The position numbers and the translations under genes were made by a program. Of a stretch of DNA of 8,583 bases, positions 1 through 7,172 are shown piece by piece. Numbering within the stretch: the first letter of the stretch is position 1; the number at the start of each line of letters is the position of its first letter. Source of the stretch: an uncultured Burkholderiales bacterium. Lineage in GTDB: Bacteria > Pseudomonadota > Gammaproteobacteria > Burkholderiales > Burkholderiaceae_C. The notes beneath the pieces are model-generated. The model was not told the DNA's origin and ran no database searches. It saw nothing but the letters and a program-made list of their open reading frames with translations. The DNA is taken from contig CAIQIL010000198.1 of NCBI GenBank assembly GCA_903871865.1, positions 1 through 8,583 on the forward strand. The letters run 5' to 3'.

Positions 1-21
1 ACCAAGCCCCACCCAAGCCCA

Positions 22-1704
22 TCAAGGCAAGGCCCGCGTGACGCTGGCAGCGCCACCTGCGCGCAGGTCCACCACATTGGCTGCGCGCACCCAGGTGGGC
101 GCCGTCGCTGCAGCCGTGCGCGTGGCACGCACGGCCACGCTGTACACCCCGCCACCATGGGCCGCCGCTGCGGGGCCCGCCGGCACGGTCAAGGTCTGTG
201 TGCCTGGCACGGCCGACTGGGCCAGCACCACGCCATCCACATCGGCCACCACGACCATGGCCTGGTCGTGCGCGACCGACAGCGAGCCCGTGAGCGTCAC
301 CTGGATCTGCCCCGAGCCCATGCCGCTCTTCAGGCTGGGCTGGGCCGCCGTGACGCTGGACGAGGTGGCCAGGGGCGGCACCCACACCGACGCGCCGCCA
401 TCGTCGTCGTACGCGCGTCCACCGGCCTGGAGAGACAAGGCCTGCGGGCCTTCTTGCGGGTCCACGTCCACGAACAGCAAAGCCGTGTTGCTGGCGGTGA
501 AGGTCGCCACGCTCAAGGGCCCTTGCGGCAACACCATCGCCCTGGCCAGCAGGCCCGTCAAAGGGTCGCGCTGCACGGTGGCGACCGTGTGGGGCTGACC
601 ACCGGGCGACACGGTCTGCCCCCAGCGCAACACACCGCTGCCCGGCACCACGGCCGTGGACAGGGACACACTGCGCTCGTCCGCTGGCGCGATGACCGGT
701 TGCAAAGGCGCAGCCGAGGCCCCCAGCACCGTCCAGTCCACGCTGGCCAGCACATCGAAGGGGGACACCGTCACACCGCGCACCACCATGGTCTGCATGT
801 GGCGCCCGGTGATGACCACGTCGAACTGGGTGCCCGCCGGCAAGGGGTAGAGCGCAAAGCCCCCGGTGCTGCTCACGCGGCTCTGGCGCACGGGCTCGAA
901 GTGACTGCCGTCGGCGCTGGGTCGCTGCGCACTGACGATGAGGTCGGCCGCGCAGTTCGGCGCCGCGGGGGCACCGCTGCCGCCACACAGGCGCGCCGGG
1001 TCGATGGCCCCGAGGATGGCGCCGCTGCTGGCCAGGTCGTAGCTGCGCATCTCCGACTGCCAGGCGAAGTGGGCGCGGCCGTCCAGGGTGTTGGCCAGGC
1101 GCACGAGGCTGTGCTGCACATCGGCCTGCAGCACCAGGTAGCTGGACTGTCCGGCGGTGACCGTGAAAGGCCCTTCGATGCGCCAGCCCTGCGGCGCCTG
1201 AGGCAGCTCCAGCGGCACGTTCACCACGCCGAGGCTGGCATCGGTGTAGCGCACCTGGGCGTTGTGGACCAGGCCCGCCGCACTGGCCGCATCCGAGAGG
1301 CTGGCATCCTGCGCCAGCGGGAACAAGCGCATTTGCCCGTAGCGTCCCGCCGGCACGGACACCGCGTCCAGCACGCGCGTCACGTCGCTTTGCGCCCCCG
1401 ACTGCGTGATGGCCGCGAGGTCCACCACCACAGGCGTGCGCAGGCGCAGCACGACCCAGCTGCTGTCGTCGCTGCGCCAGGGCTGCGTAGCCAAGGCATG
1501 CAGGGCCACGCTGGCGATGCTCACCCAGACATGGTCCACGTCGCGCTGGGCGCCGCCACTGAGGCCGAGTGTCAACGCACCATGGCTGTCGTCGGCACCC
1601 GTCTTGAGCGTGCTGGTGCTGGCCGAGCCCGAACCGCCACCGCCGCAGGCGCTCAAGGCCAGGCAGGCGGCCAAGAGCCCGCAAGCCAGCGCTTTCAGGT
1701 TCAT
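22..1704 (-). CDS. DUF4382-type outer-membrane lipoprotein (FilF-like)
   Basis: 560-aa lipoprotein and last gene of the operon. The N terminus has a signal peptide with lipobox LSAC (Cys20) followed by GGGGSGS. No Asp follows the Cys, so outer-membrane sorting is expected. Residues ~43-225 look like DUF4382: GALTLGLSGG, DHVWVSIASVALHA, a VVVDLAAIT strand, VPAGRYGQMRL at ~118-126, then VTAGQSSYLVLQADV. Residues ~228-325 resemble a carboxypeptidase-regulatory-like beta-sandwich (GAILGAIDPARLC, STGGFALYPLPAGTQFDVVITG), with Cys240 and Cys251 able to pair. The rest (~330-560) is beta-rich with no recognised domain. ATG 1704 is chosen because it begins the lipoprotein signal; a longer frame upstream only shadows the preceding gene. 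The start overlaps the upstream stop as ATGA, implying translational coupling. Architecture and operon position recall Acinetobacter 'FilF'; this is recall, and the function is unknown. It is probably a surface or periplasm-facing accessory or adhesin-like protein. Confidence 0.88.
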   Translation of the reverse strand: MNLKALACGLLAACLALSACGGGGSGSASTSTLKTGADDSHGALTLGLSGGAQRDVDHVWVSIASVALHALATQPWRSDDSSWVVLRLRTPVVVDLAAITQSGAQSDVTRVLDAVSVPAGRYGQMRLFPLAQDASLSDAASAAGLVHNAQVRYTDASLGVVNVPLELPQAPQGWRIEGPFTVTAGQSSYLVLQADVQHSLVRLANTLDGRAHFAWQSEMRSYDLASSGAILGAIDPARLCGGSGAPAAPNCAADLIVSAQRPSADGSHFEPVRQSRVSSTGGFALYPLPAGTQFDVVITGRHMQTMVVRGVTVSPFDVLASVDWTVLGASAAPLQPVIAPADERSVSLSTAVVPGSGVLRWGQTVSPGGQPHTVATVQRDPLTGLLARAMVLPQGPLSVATFTASNTALLFVDVDPQEGPQALSLQAGGRAYDDDGGASVWVPPLATSSSVTAAQPSLKSGMGSGQIQVTLTGSLSVAHDQAMVVVADVDGVVLAQSAVPGTQTLTVPAGPAAAAHGGGVYSVAVRATRTAAATAPTWVRAANVVDLRAGGAASVTRALP

Positions 1705-2297
1705 GGCGCCACCGTCGCGCCGCGCAGCTTCAGGCCCACCGCGTGCGTCATGGCCTGGAGCTTGGGGTCGATGGCCGCGCGGCTGTCCTGCGCCACTTTC
1801 TCGCCCAGGGCACGCTCCATCTGCGGCAGCAGCTGCTCGAACTTCTTCTTCAAGGGCGATTCCAGCAAGGTGATGAGCTGCTTGAGTTCGTCTTCGCTGA
1901 AGTGCTGGTTGAGCATCGGCACCACCGTCGTGGCCATCGCGCGCTTGGCGTTCTCGCGGGCCACGGGCGTGGCTTCGTCGAGGTACTTCTGCACGTCGCT
2001 GGCCATGTCCTTGAGCGTGGCGTCGCGCTTCTCGGCGCTGACACGGCCTTGCAGGGCGATGCGCGCCTGCTGCAAGGCATCGGCGGCGGGACGCTGCACC
2101 ATCACGATGGCCAGCTCCTCGGGGTGCCACAAGGTCAGCACGCGCTCGACGAGGCGGGCTTTGGCCTCCGAGGGCTTGTCACCCCCTTGGCTTTGTGCCA
2201 GCGCGGTGCCAGCCAGCATGCACAAGGCACTGGCCATGGCCCATGCACGCCACACAGTGTGGGCGCGGGCGGTGATGAAAGAAGGGGCAACGGTCAT
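1701..2297 (-). CDS. Exported DUF2059-domain protein
   Basis: 198-aa exported protein. The signal peptide has Arg residues in the n-region and a hydrophobic stretch ending GTALA|Q (cut after ~34). The mature part is helical and charged. The C-terminal half (~125-175) carries the DUF2059 hallmark, HFSEDELKQLITLLESP followed by a Lys-rich KKKFEQLLP. DUF2059 proteins are small periplasmic proteins of unknown biochemical role. The start at 2297 was preferred over the internal Met21 because the latter would lose the basic n-region. The gene begins 8 nt after the FadL stop, with only a weak Shine-Dalgarno, and its TGA overlaps the start of the lipoprotein gene. The position between an outer-membrane channel and an outer-membrane lipoprotein suggests a periplasmic helper; this is inference. 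Confidence 0.85.
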   Translation of the reverse strand: MTVAPSFITARAHTVWRAWAMASALCMLAGTALAQSQGGDKPSEAKARLVERVLTLWHPEELAIVMVQRPAADALQQARIALQGRVSAEKRDATLKDMASDVQKYLDEATPVARENAKRAMATTVVPMLNQHFSEDELKQLITLLESPLKKKFEQLLPQMERALGEKVAQDSRAAIDPKLQAMTHAVGLKLRGATVAP

Positions 2298-2305
2298 GTC
2301 TGAGC

Positions 2306-3922
2306 TCAGAACGGTTGGGTGATCGACACGCCGCCATAGCGCACGGTGGTGGTGCCCGAGACATCCAGACCGGCGTAGGGGTTGTAGATCAGGTTGAAGA
2401 AATTGGTGCAGTTGAGGTTGCAACTGGTGTTGGCCGGGATCTTGTAGCGGCCCTTGGCATAGCTGGCGGCGGCATCGACCTTCAGGCCCGACGGCAGCTC
2501 ATAGCCAAAGCCGATGCTGCGCACATTGAGTTGGGGCAAGGGGGCGATCAGGTCGAAGGCCGACTGCGGCACCGAGGTCTTGCGCGGCTCGTAGCCAAAG
2601 CGCAGCTTGAAGGCCTTGGTCACGCCGATCTCCATGCCGTAGCCCAGGTGCACCGGGTCCTTGTAGCCACGCGGGATGACCAGCCGGGACGCGTCGCCCT
2701 GGCCGAAGATGCGCGCCATCTGCAGCAGGTTGACCTGGCGGTCGAACTGGATCTCCAGCTTGTCCCACTTGCGCCAGTCGGTGTAGTTGACGTCCACATT
2801 GAACTGCAGGCGGCTGAAGGGCTTGACCTTGAAGCCCAGCTGCCAGTGCGCAGGGAATGGCAGCTTCATCGTGGCGTAGCCGGACTGCTCGGCCGGGATG
2901 CTCGTGGGGAAGCCGAACATCGACGCCACCACCGGGCCCAGCAGGCTGCCGTACATGCCCTCGACGAAGCGCGGCAGCATGGGCTCGGCCTGGAAGTTGT
3001 AGCGGCCGGTCAGCGTGCTCTTGGTGCCCGATTGGTAGACCAGGCCCATGCCGAACCAGTCCTTGGGCTCCCACAAGACACCGAGGTTGAAGGTCGGGTC
3101 CACCGGCGCGGTCATGTCGAACTGCATGCTGCCGGCCTTGTTGAAGGGCCGCAGCCGACCTTCCTTGCCGCCACCGCACAGCCCGAAGCCGAAGGTGTCC
3201 AGCGGGTTGCCGCCATCGCCGCACCAGGCGTCCTGCAGCTTGCCGATGATGCCCAGCAGCTTGTTGGGGAAACGCAGGTCGGTGTTGAGGGCGAAGCTCT
3301 GGTGCGCGATCGGCACGGCCAGGCCCACGCTCAGCGTGTCCGACACCTTGTAGGCCACCGATGGCGAGAGGTAGACGAAGCGCTGCAGGATCACGGTCTG
3401 GCCATCGAAGCGCGTCGGGTCTTGTGCATCCGGACGGGTGACGCCCACGGCCTGGGGCACGTACACGGCCGTGGCGAAGGTCCACGGCGAGCCCTTGCGG
3501 TTGAAGCTGAAGCCCATGCCCGCGCCCACCGCCGCCGGCAGGCTGAACTTCGATGGCCCGATGCCCGGGAGGTAGAGCTTTTGCCGCATCTTGCCGCTGC
3601 TGGTGCCGCCCAAAGGGTCGGCCGTCCAGCCACCGATGTCGAAGCCCTCCGGTTGCGTCAGGCGCGACTTGAAGCGCACCGAGGCGCCAAAGAAGTTGTC
3701 CTGCTTGACGTCGCCCTCCAGGCGGCTGAGGCCGGCCGGGTTGAAGTGGATGGCATCGATGCCCGGTGGGTCGGCCGTCACGGCATTGCCCATGGACATG
3801 GCTTTGACGCTGGTGGCCAGGTTGTCCGTGAGCGCCGCGTGCGCGGGCCGCAGCAAGCCCGAGGCTGCCCAGCACGCCGCCGCGCAGGCCAGCGCCGTGA
3901 CGGTGACTTTCAACTGCTTCAC
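2306..3922 (-). CDS. OmpP1/FadL/TodX-family outer-membrane transport protein
   Basis: 538-aa predicted outer-membrane beta-barrel, somewhat longer than typical FadL. The family takes up hydrophobic compounds such as long-chain fatty acids or aromatics through a lateral-opening barrel. Signal peptide ends ...RPAHA|A (cut after ~29). The N-terminal plug region shows the FadL-type segment SMGNAVTADPPGIDAIHF followed by NPAGLSRL (NPAGL at 61-65). Many alternating beta-strands follow, and the protein ends in Phe (SITQPF), the usual BAM-recognition signature. Two Cys pairs are unusual for a barrel: one in a loop (WCGD...GLCGG) and CNLNC at ~501-505, which could form loop disulfides. The start codon is GTG at 3922, chosen because it begins the signal peptide; the gap to the upstream gene is 13 nt. 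The substrate cannot be read from sequence; nothing in this window encodes catabolic enzymes. Confidence 0.92.
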   Translation of the reverse strand: MKQLKVTVTALACAAACWAASGLLRPAHAALTDNLATSVKAMSMGNAVTADPPGIDAIHFNPAGLSRLEGDVKQDNFFGASVRFKSRLTQPEGFDIGGWTADPLGGTSSGKMRQKLYLPGIGPSKFSLPAAVGAGMGFSFNRKGSPWTFATAVYVPQAVGVTRPDAQDPTRFDGQTVILQRFVYLSPSVAYKVSDTLSVGLAVPIAHQSFALNTDLRFPNKLLGIIGKLQDAWCGDGGNPLDTFGFGLCGGGKEGRLRPFNKAGSMQFDMTAPVDPTFNLGVLWEPKDWFGMGLVYQSGTKSTLTGRYNFQAEPMLPRFVEGMYGSLLGPVVASMFGFPTSIPAEQSGYATMKLPFPAHWQLGFKVKPFSRLQFNVDVNYTDWRKWDKLEIQFDRQVNLLQMARIFGQGDASRLVIPRGYKDPVHLGYGMEIGVTKAFKLRFGYEPRKTSVPQSAFDLIAPLPQLNVRSIGFGYELPSGLKVDAAASYAKGRYKIPANTSCNLNCTNFFNLIYNPYAGLDVSGTTTVRYGGVSITQPF

Positions 3923-3935
3923 GCCGCGCGACCCG

Positions 3936-4991
3936 TCAGAAGTTCAGCGGCATGTTCAGGCCCAGCGTGAAATCGGGCGAGTCCGACGTCAGGCCAATGC
4001 CCACGGTGAAGTTGAGCGTGTTGCTCGGCGAAGTCCGCACCCCCAGGCCCATGTTGAACATGCCCGAGGTCTGCACGCTGGTGCGCACCGAGGTGCCATC
4101 GGCAAAGCGCAGGCGGCTGGGAAAGGACAGCGTCTCCTGGATCGACATCGTGGTCGAGACGTCGTAAGACAGCGCATAGGCGAAGCCACCGCCAAAGCCC
4201 ACCGACGGGCCCGGCTGCAACTCGCGCAGCACCACGCCATCGCGCACCTGGCTGAGGTGCTTGGCCGGCAGGCTGAAGCCAAAGCTGACCGAGCCGAACA
4301 GCGCGATGGGGTCGATGATCTTGGAGGTGTTGGCGCCGAACGTGATGCCCGTGGTGCCCGAGCCCGTGGACAGGTTCTTGGTGGCGTCGGTGCGGTAAGG
4401 ACTGCGGCCTGTGGGCAGGCGCACCGTGGCGCTGGTGGTCAGGCTCGGCGTGTCGCGGCGCATCTCGAAAGGCTGCCAGCGCAGGCCCAGCTGCAAATCA
4501 CCCAAGCCATGCGACATGCCCGAAAACGACGAGGACTCCGAGTATTTGCTGACCACGGGCAGCGCCACGTTGCCGGTCAGGTTGTCGCGCAGGCCGTAGT
4601 CCACCGATGCGGTGTTGGTGATGGTGTGTGCGCGCGTGTTCTCGATCTTGAACAGCGTCAGCGTGCTGTCGGTGAACTTCGCATCGATCTGTTGCTGGCC
4701 GGTGTAGCTGTAGTTGAGGTCGTAGGTGACGACCATCTTGCCCGTCTTGACCAGCGAGTACTGCTTGTCCGAGGACGTCAGGGTCTGCTTGAGCAAGGCG
4801 GCATGATCTACGTCAACTTCCTGCTAGCCCAGGGCGTTGCGGGCTGCATCGGTGGCGCCGCCCGCAGGCGCAGCCTGGGCCCGGACCGACATGGGCAGGC
4901 ACCAGGCCGCAGCCATCGCGAACGACAGCGACAGGGCGGCACGCAGAGGGCGCGAGGAAGGTGTGGAACGTGGGGCCGGGCAGTACTGCAT
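3936..4991 (-). pseudogene. MetA-pathway-of-phenol-degradation-type outer-membrane transporter, interrupted by in-frame TAG
   Basis: Codons 1-55 from ATG 4991 encode a signal peptide (basic start, hydrophobic core, cut near SVRA|QA) and a short linker. Codon 56 is TAG (4824-4826), then the same frame runs open to TGA at 3936, giving 351 codons in total. The downstream 286+ residues form a beta-barrel: Tyr-rich strands (TYDLNYSYTG), TITNTASVDYGLRDNLT, the family-typical SHGLGDLQLGLRW, and a C-terminal Phe (LNMPLNF). This fits the Phenol_MetA_deg / 'transporter' family. The only restart near the break is TTG 4796, which would lack a signal peptide and so could not reach the outer membrane. The stop is one C-to-T change from a Gln codon (CAG). 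Possible readings are a nonsense mutation, a sequencing error, or amber readthrough. ATG 4991 lies 5 nt after the peptidase stop. Domain assignment is fairly sure; functional status is not. Confidence 0.8.
4824..4826 (-). other. In-frame amber codon interrupting the transporter gene
   Basis: On the minus strand the codons read CTG GGC TAG CAG GAA GTT. No ATG or GTG restart lies in frame nearby; the first possible one is TTG at 4796. All nine genes here end in TGA, so this lone TAG is atypical as a genuine stop. Confidence 0.9.
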
Positions 4992-4996
4992 GGTGG

Positions 4997-5761
4997 TCAC
5001 TTGCGGAGGATGAAAAGGCCCGAGCCGGTCTGCACGGCATTGCGCAGGATGTCGGTGTGGTCGGGCATGGGCAGCTTGGACTGGGCACGGACGGTGTCGC
5101 CATCGACCACGCCAAGCTCGCGGTCGGTGAGTGCCAGGCGGGTGAGTGGCTGCCCCGCCGAGCTCGGCAGGTTCAGCAGGAACAGGGTGTTGCGGTCCCA
5201 CAGCTTGGTGAACTGCTCGACCGAGAAGACGATGTGCCCCGCCGAGGGGTCGGCGATGAACACGCGTCCATCGCGCATGCCGCGGAACACCACGAAGTGC
5301 TTGAAGCCGGCGTAGTCGATGGGCACGATGACCGGTTGCGTCAGCTTGGCCAGGTCGTCCAGCTCGCCGCGGTAGCCCGCGCCCGTGGCCCCCAGCGAGG
5401 CCACGTAGCGCTTCATGTCGAGCAGGGAAAAGCCGCGGCGCTCGATGATTTTTTCGCGCTCGCCATGGGCCAGCATGCCCTCCATGGCCTGCTGCTCGGT
5501 CACCGGGATGCCCAGGTAATGGTTGATCACCGTGACCAGCGCGGCCGAGCCGCAGCTGTAGTCGTAGGCCTGGTGGACGATGTTCTCGAACTTGAACTCG
5601 GAGTACGGCCGGATGGTCACGTTCTCCGGCGCGATGCCGCCGCCCACCGCCACCATGGGCAGGCCAAACTGGCCTTGCGGCACCGGCTCGGGCGGATGGC
5701 GGTCGGTGGCGGCAGAACCACCGATGGCGCTGGCGATGATGCCAAGGAGCATGGGCAACAT
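4997..5761 (-). CDS. Stand-alone exported C39-family cysteine peptidase
   Basis: 254-aa protein. A short hydrophobic N terminus (MLPMLLGIIASAIGGSAA) acts as signal peptide or anchor. The peptidase domain spans ~55-200 with the complete C39 set: oxyanion Gln64 and nucleophile Cys70 in HQAYDYSCGSAAL, His155 in YAGFKHFVVFRG, and Asp171 in VFIADPSAG. C39 peptidases usually sit at the N terminus of ABC exporters and cut double-glycine leaders in the cytoplasm. Here no ABC or membrane-exporter domain is attached and the protein appears exported, so it should act in the periplasm or at the envelope. The tail (~201-254) is extra and contains ALTDRELGVVDGD (210-222), which resembles the leader-like motif of the three upstream paralogs. 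ATG 5761 is preferred for its signal peptide (Met4 at 5752 is an alternative). It starts 22 nt after the third paralog and ends 5 nt before the transporter start. Likely substrates are the neighbouring secreted proteins; this is inference. Confidence 0.9.
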   Translation of the reverse strand: MLPMLLGIIASAIGGSAATDRHPPEPVPQGQFGLPMVAVGGGIAPENVTIRPYSEFKFENIVHQAYDYSCGSAALVTVINHYLGIPVTEQQAMEGMLAHGEREKIIERRGFSLLDMKRYVASLGATGAGYRGELDDLAKLTQPVIVPIDYAGFKHFVVFRGMRDGRVFIADPSAGHIVFSVEQFTKLWDRNTLFLLNLPSSAGQPLTRLALTDRELGVVDGDTVRAQSKLPMPDHTDILRNAVQTGSGLFILRK

Positions 5762-5783
5762 GGGGTGCTTTCGGTGGCAGACG

Positions 5784-6296
5784 TCACTGCGCCCACAGGT
5801 AGAGGTGGCCTTGCATCGCGGCATGGCCATTGAGCAGGAACTGCCCATAGCTGTTGGTGATGGGCGCCCGCGGGTCCGTCTGGGCACTCAGGGCGCGCAC
5901 GCCGAAATCCTTCACGCCCACGAAGCTTGGCAGGGACACGTCCACGTAATCGCCGCCATCGGGGCGCGTGCGCAGGTTCAGCGACATGGCGAACAGGTCA
6001 ACGATGCCGCCGGGGTTGAGCGCCACCAGGTAGGTGGTCAGGCCATCGACGTTGAAGCCCGCCGTCAGGCGGCTGTTGATGTCCAGGCCATAGATGGCCG
6101 CCGAGTTGATTTCCAGGTGCACCGCGAAGCCGATGCCATCACGCCCCGAGACACCGGCCAGCTCGGCCTCGTCCAGCGCCTGGGGCTCGGCATGGAGCGC
6201 AGCCGCGCCACCGCACAGCGCAGCTGCAACCACGGCCGCCATGGCCCGCGTCAGACCGCGTCTGCGCCCTCCCCCCGTTCGATTGAGCTGGTGCAT
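5784..6296 (-). CDS. Secreted DUF6160/FilA-like protein, third paralog (short)
   Basis: 170-aa exported protein, shortest of three tandem paralogs. It has a long basic n-region (GGGRRRGLTRAM), a hydrophobic core and a cut near ALHA|EP (after ~36). Directly behind comes the family motif ALDEAELAGVSGRDGIGF (40-57), followed by a beta-rich body with no transmembrane helices (alternating hydrophobic strands such as VHLEINSAAIYGLDINSRL). The resemblance is to proteins named DUF6160 or FilA-type; biochemical function is unknown. The arginine cluster gives a weak Tat-like look, but Sec export is more likely. The start at 6296 is well supported: TGAGGA, containing the upstream gene's stop, sits 5 nt before the ATG. 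The following gene is the C39 peptidase, which may process this protein at the motif. Confidence 0.85.
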   Translation of the reverse strand: MHQLNRTGGGRRRGLTRAMAAVVAAALCGGAAALHAEPQALDEAELAGVSGRDGIGFAVHLEINSAAIYGLDINSRLTAGFNVDGLTTYLVALNPGGIVDLFAMSLNLRTRPDGGDYVDVSLPSFVGVKDFGVRALSAQTDPRAPITNSYGQFLLNGHAAMQGHLYLWAQ

Positions 6297-6301
6297 GGCG
6301 G

Positions 6302-6307
6302 TCCTCA
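6302..6307 (-). promoter_or_regulatory. Shine-Dalgarno fused to the upstream stop codon (TGAGGA)
   Basis: The stop TGA of the second paralog forms the first half of TGAGGA, placed 5 nt before ATG 6296. This fixes the start of the third paralog and suggests termination-reinitiation coupling. Confidence 0.7.
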
Positions 6308-7162
6308 GCGGAACTTGACGTCGAGGTACTGCAACTGGATCGCATGGATGCGGCTGCTGCCCAGATCGAGGTTGCCCGTCACATCGCTCTTGAAGGCGAT
6401 GTTGTCGATGACGACCCGCCCCACCGAGGGCCCTTGCGGCGCGCTCGACCAGTCGATGCCCATGTGCAGGAAGGACTGGCCGTTGGCATCGGTGATGGCA
6501 TTGAAAATGCCCGGTTGCGTGTTGACATCGGCCAGCGCCCAGGGCTTGCCATCGGGCGTGCCGATGTGGATGCCGCTGAGGCGCAGTTGCTCGCTGACAC
6601 TGGCCGGGTCGGCGACCGTGAGGTCATCGCGCGCACGCGGCCGGACGATCAGGTGGCCCACGTCCACGCGCAGCGCCATGCCAAAGGCAAAGCCCTCGAC
6701 ACCGGGTGTGGCCGGCGTGGTGATGTCCACGCCCCCGCCGTAGAACGCCACGTCCTTGAGCAGGAGCGTGCCGCCCTGGAAGGTGCTGCCCGAAGCGGTG
6801 ACCGACAGGTCGGCCGCGAACTGCCACTGGACCAGGCCCAGCGCGTTCTCCGGGTTCGTGAGGCGGATGACGTCGGCCTGCCCCGGGCGGGCGACGATGT
6901 TGAGGCGGTAGGGGTCGCTGAAGGTGTGGGCCTCATCGTCTGAACGCGACAGCCACAGATTGTCCAGGCTCAGGCTGGGCGAGCCGGCGTCCGGACTGGT
7001 ATAAGTCCAGCTCAGCGGGCCGCTCATGGCGAAGCCCTTGAGGTTGAAGGCCACGCCATCGCGGCCGGCCACGCGGGACAGGTCGGCGTCCTCCAGCGAC
7101 TGCAGCCCCTGTGCAGCGGCACCGAAGCACCACAACACCATCCACACCACAACACGGCTCAT
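6305..7162 (-). CDS. Secreted DUF6160/FilA-like protein, second paralog
   Basis: 285-aa exported protein. The signal peptide MSRVVVWMVLWCFGAAAQG is cut at about residue 17-19. The shared motif SLEDADLSRVAGRDGVAF (22-39) lies a few residues into the mature protein. The body is a long array of short beta-strands separated by Gly/Asp/Asn turns (for example GGTLLLKDVAFYGGGVDI and RVVIDNIAFKSDVTGNLDLGSS), giving the appearance of a stacked beta structure; this fold guess is inference. No catalytic motif is visible. ATG 7162 is chosen over an upstream Met (7186) that would overlap the previous gene, because a TGAGGT Shine-Dalgarno ends 4 nt before it and the signal peptide begins there. It lies 7 nt after the first paralog and 8 nt before the third. 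Function unknown; the motif links it to its two neighbours and possibly to the C39 peptidase. Confidence 0.86.
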   Translation of the reverse strand: MSRVVVWMVLWCFGAAAQGLQSLEDADLSRVAGRDGVAFNLKGFAMSGPLSWTYTSPDAGSPSLSLDNLWLSRSDDEAHTFSDPYRLNIVARPGQADVIRLTNPENALGLVQWQFAADLSVTASGSTFQGGTLLLKDVAFYGGGVDITTPATPGVEGFAFGMALRVDVGHLIVRPRARDDLTVADPASVSEQLRLSGIHIGTPDGKPWALADVNTQPGIFNAITDANGQSFLHMGIDWSSAPQGPSVGRVVIDNIAFKSDVTGNLDLGSSRIHAIQLQYLDVKFR

Positions 7163-7166
7163 GCGC

Positions 7167-7172
7167 ACCTCA
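7167..7172 (-). promoter_or_regulatory. Shine-Dalgarno fused to the upstream stop codon (TGAGGT)
   Basis: The TGA stop of the first paralog is part of TGAGGT, followed by GCGC and ATG 7162. This decides the start of the second paralog and repeats the arrangement at the next junction. Confidence 0.65.

Noticed and set aside
1..20. Short direct repeat of GGGCTTGG (minus strand) just after the last gene, considered as a terminator or repeat array
   Set aside because: Only two 8-bp copies at the window edge, no hairpin or T-run; too little sequence to judge.
1705..2130. 142-codon N-terminal extension of the lipoprotein frame
   Set aside because: It overlaps the DUF2059 gene and has shadow-like composition; the lipoprotein signal with lipobox begins at 1704.
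157..2322. Long open frame on the plus strand
   Set aside because: Its translation is rich in His, Arg, Gly and Gln with no domain, and it lies opposite clearly real minus-strand genes; a GC-rich antisense shadow.
2315..3970. 551-codon plus-strand frame opposite the FadL gene
   Set aside because: Low-complexity His/Ala/Arg-rich translation; the minus strand carries a full FadL-family protein with signal peptide.
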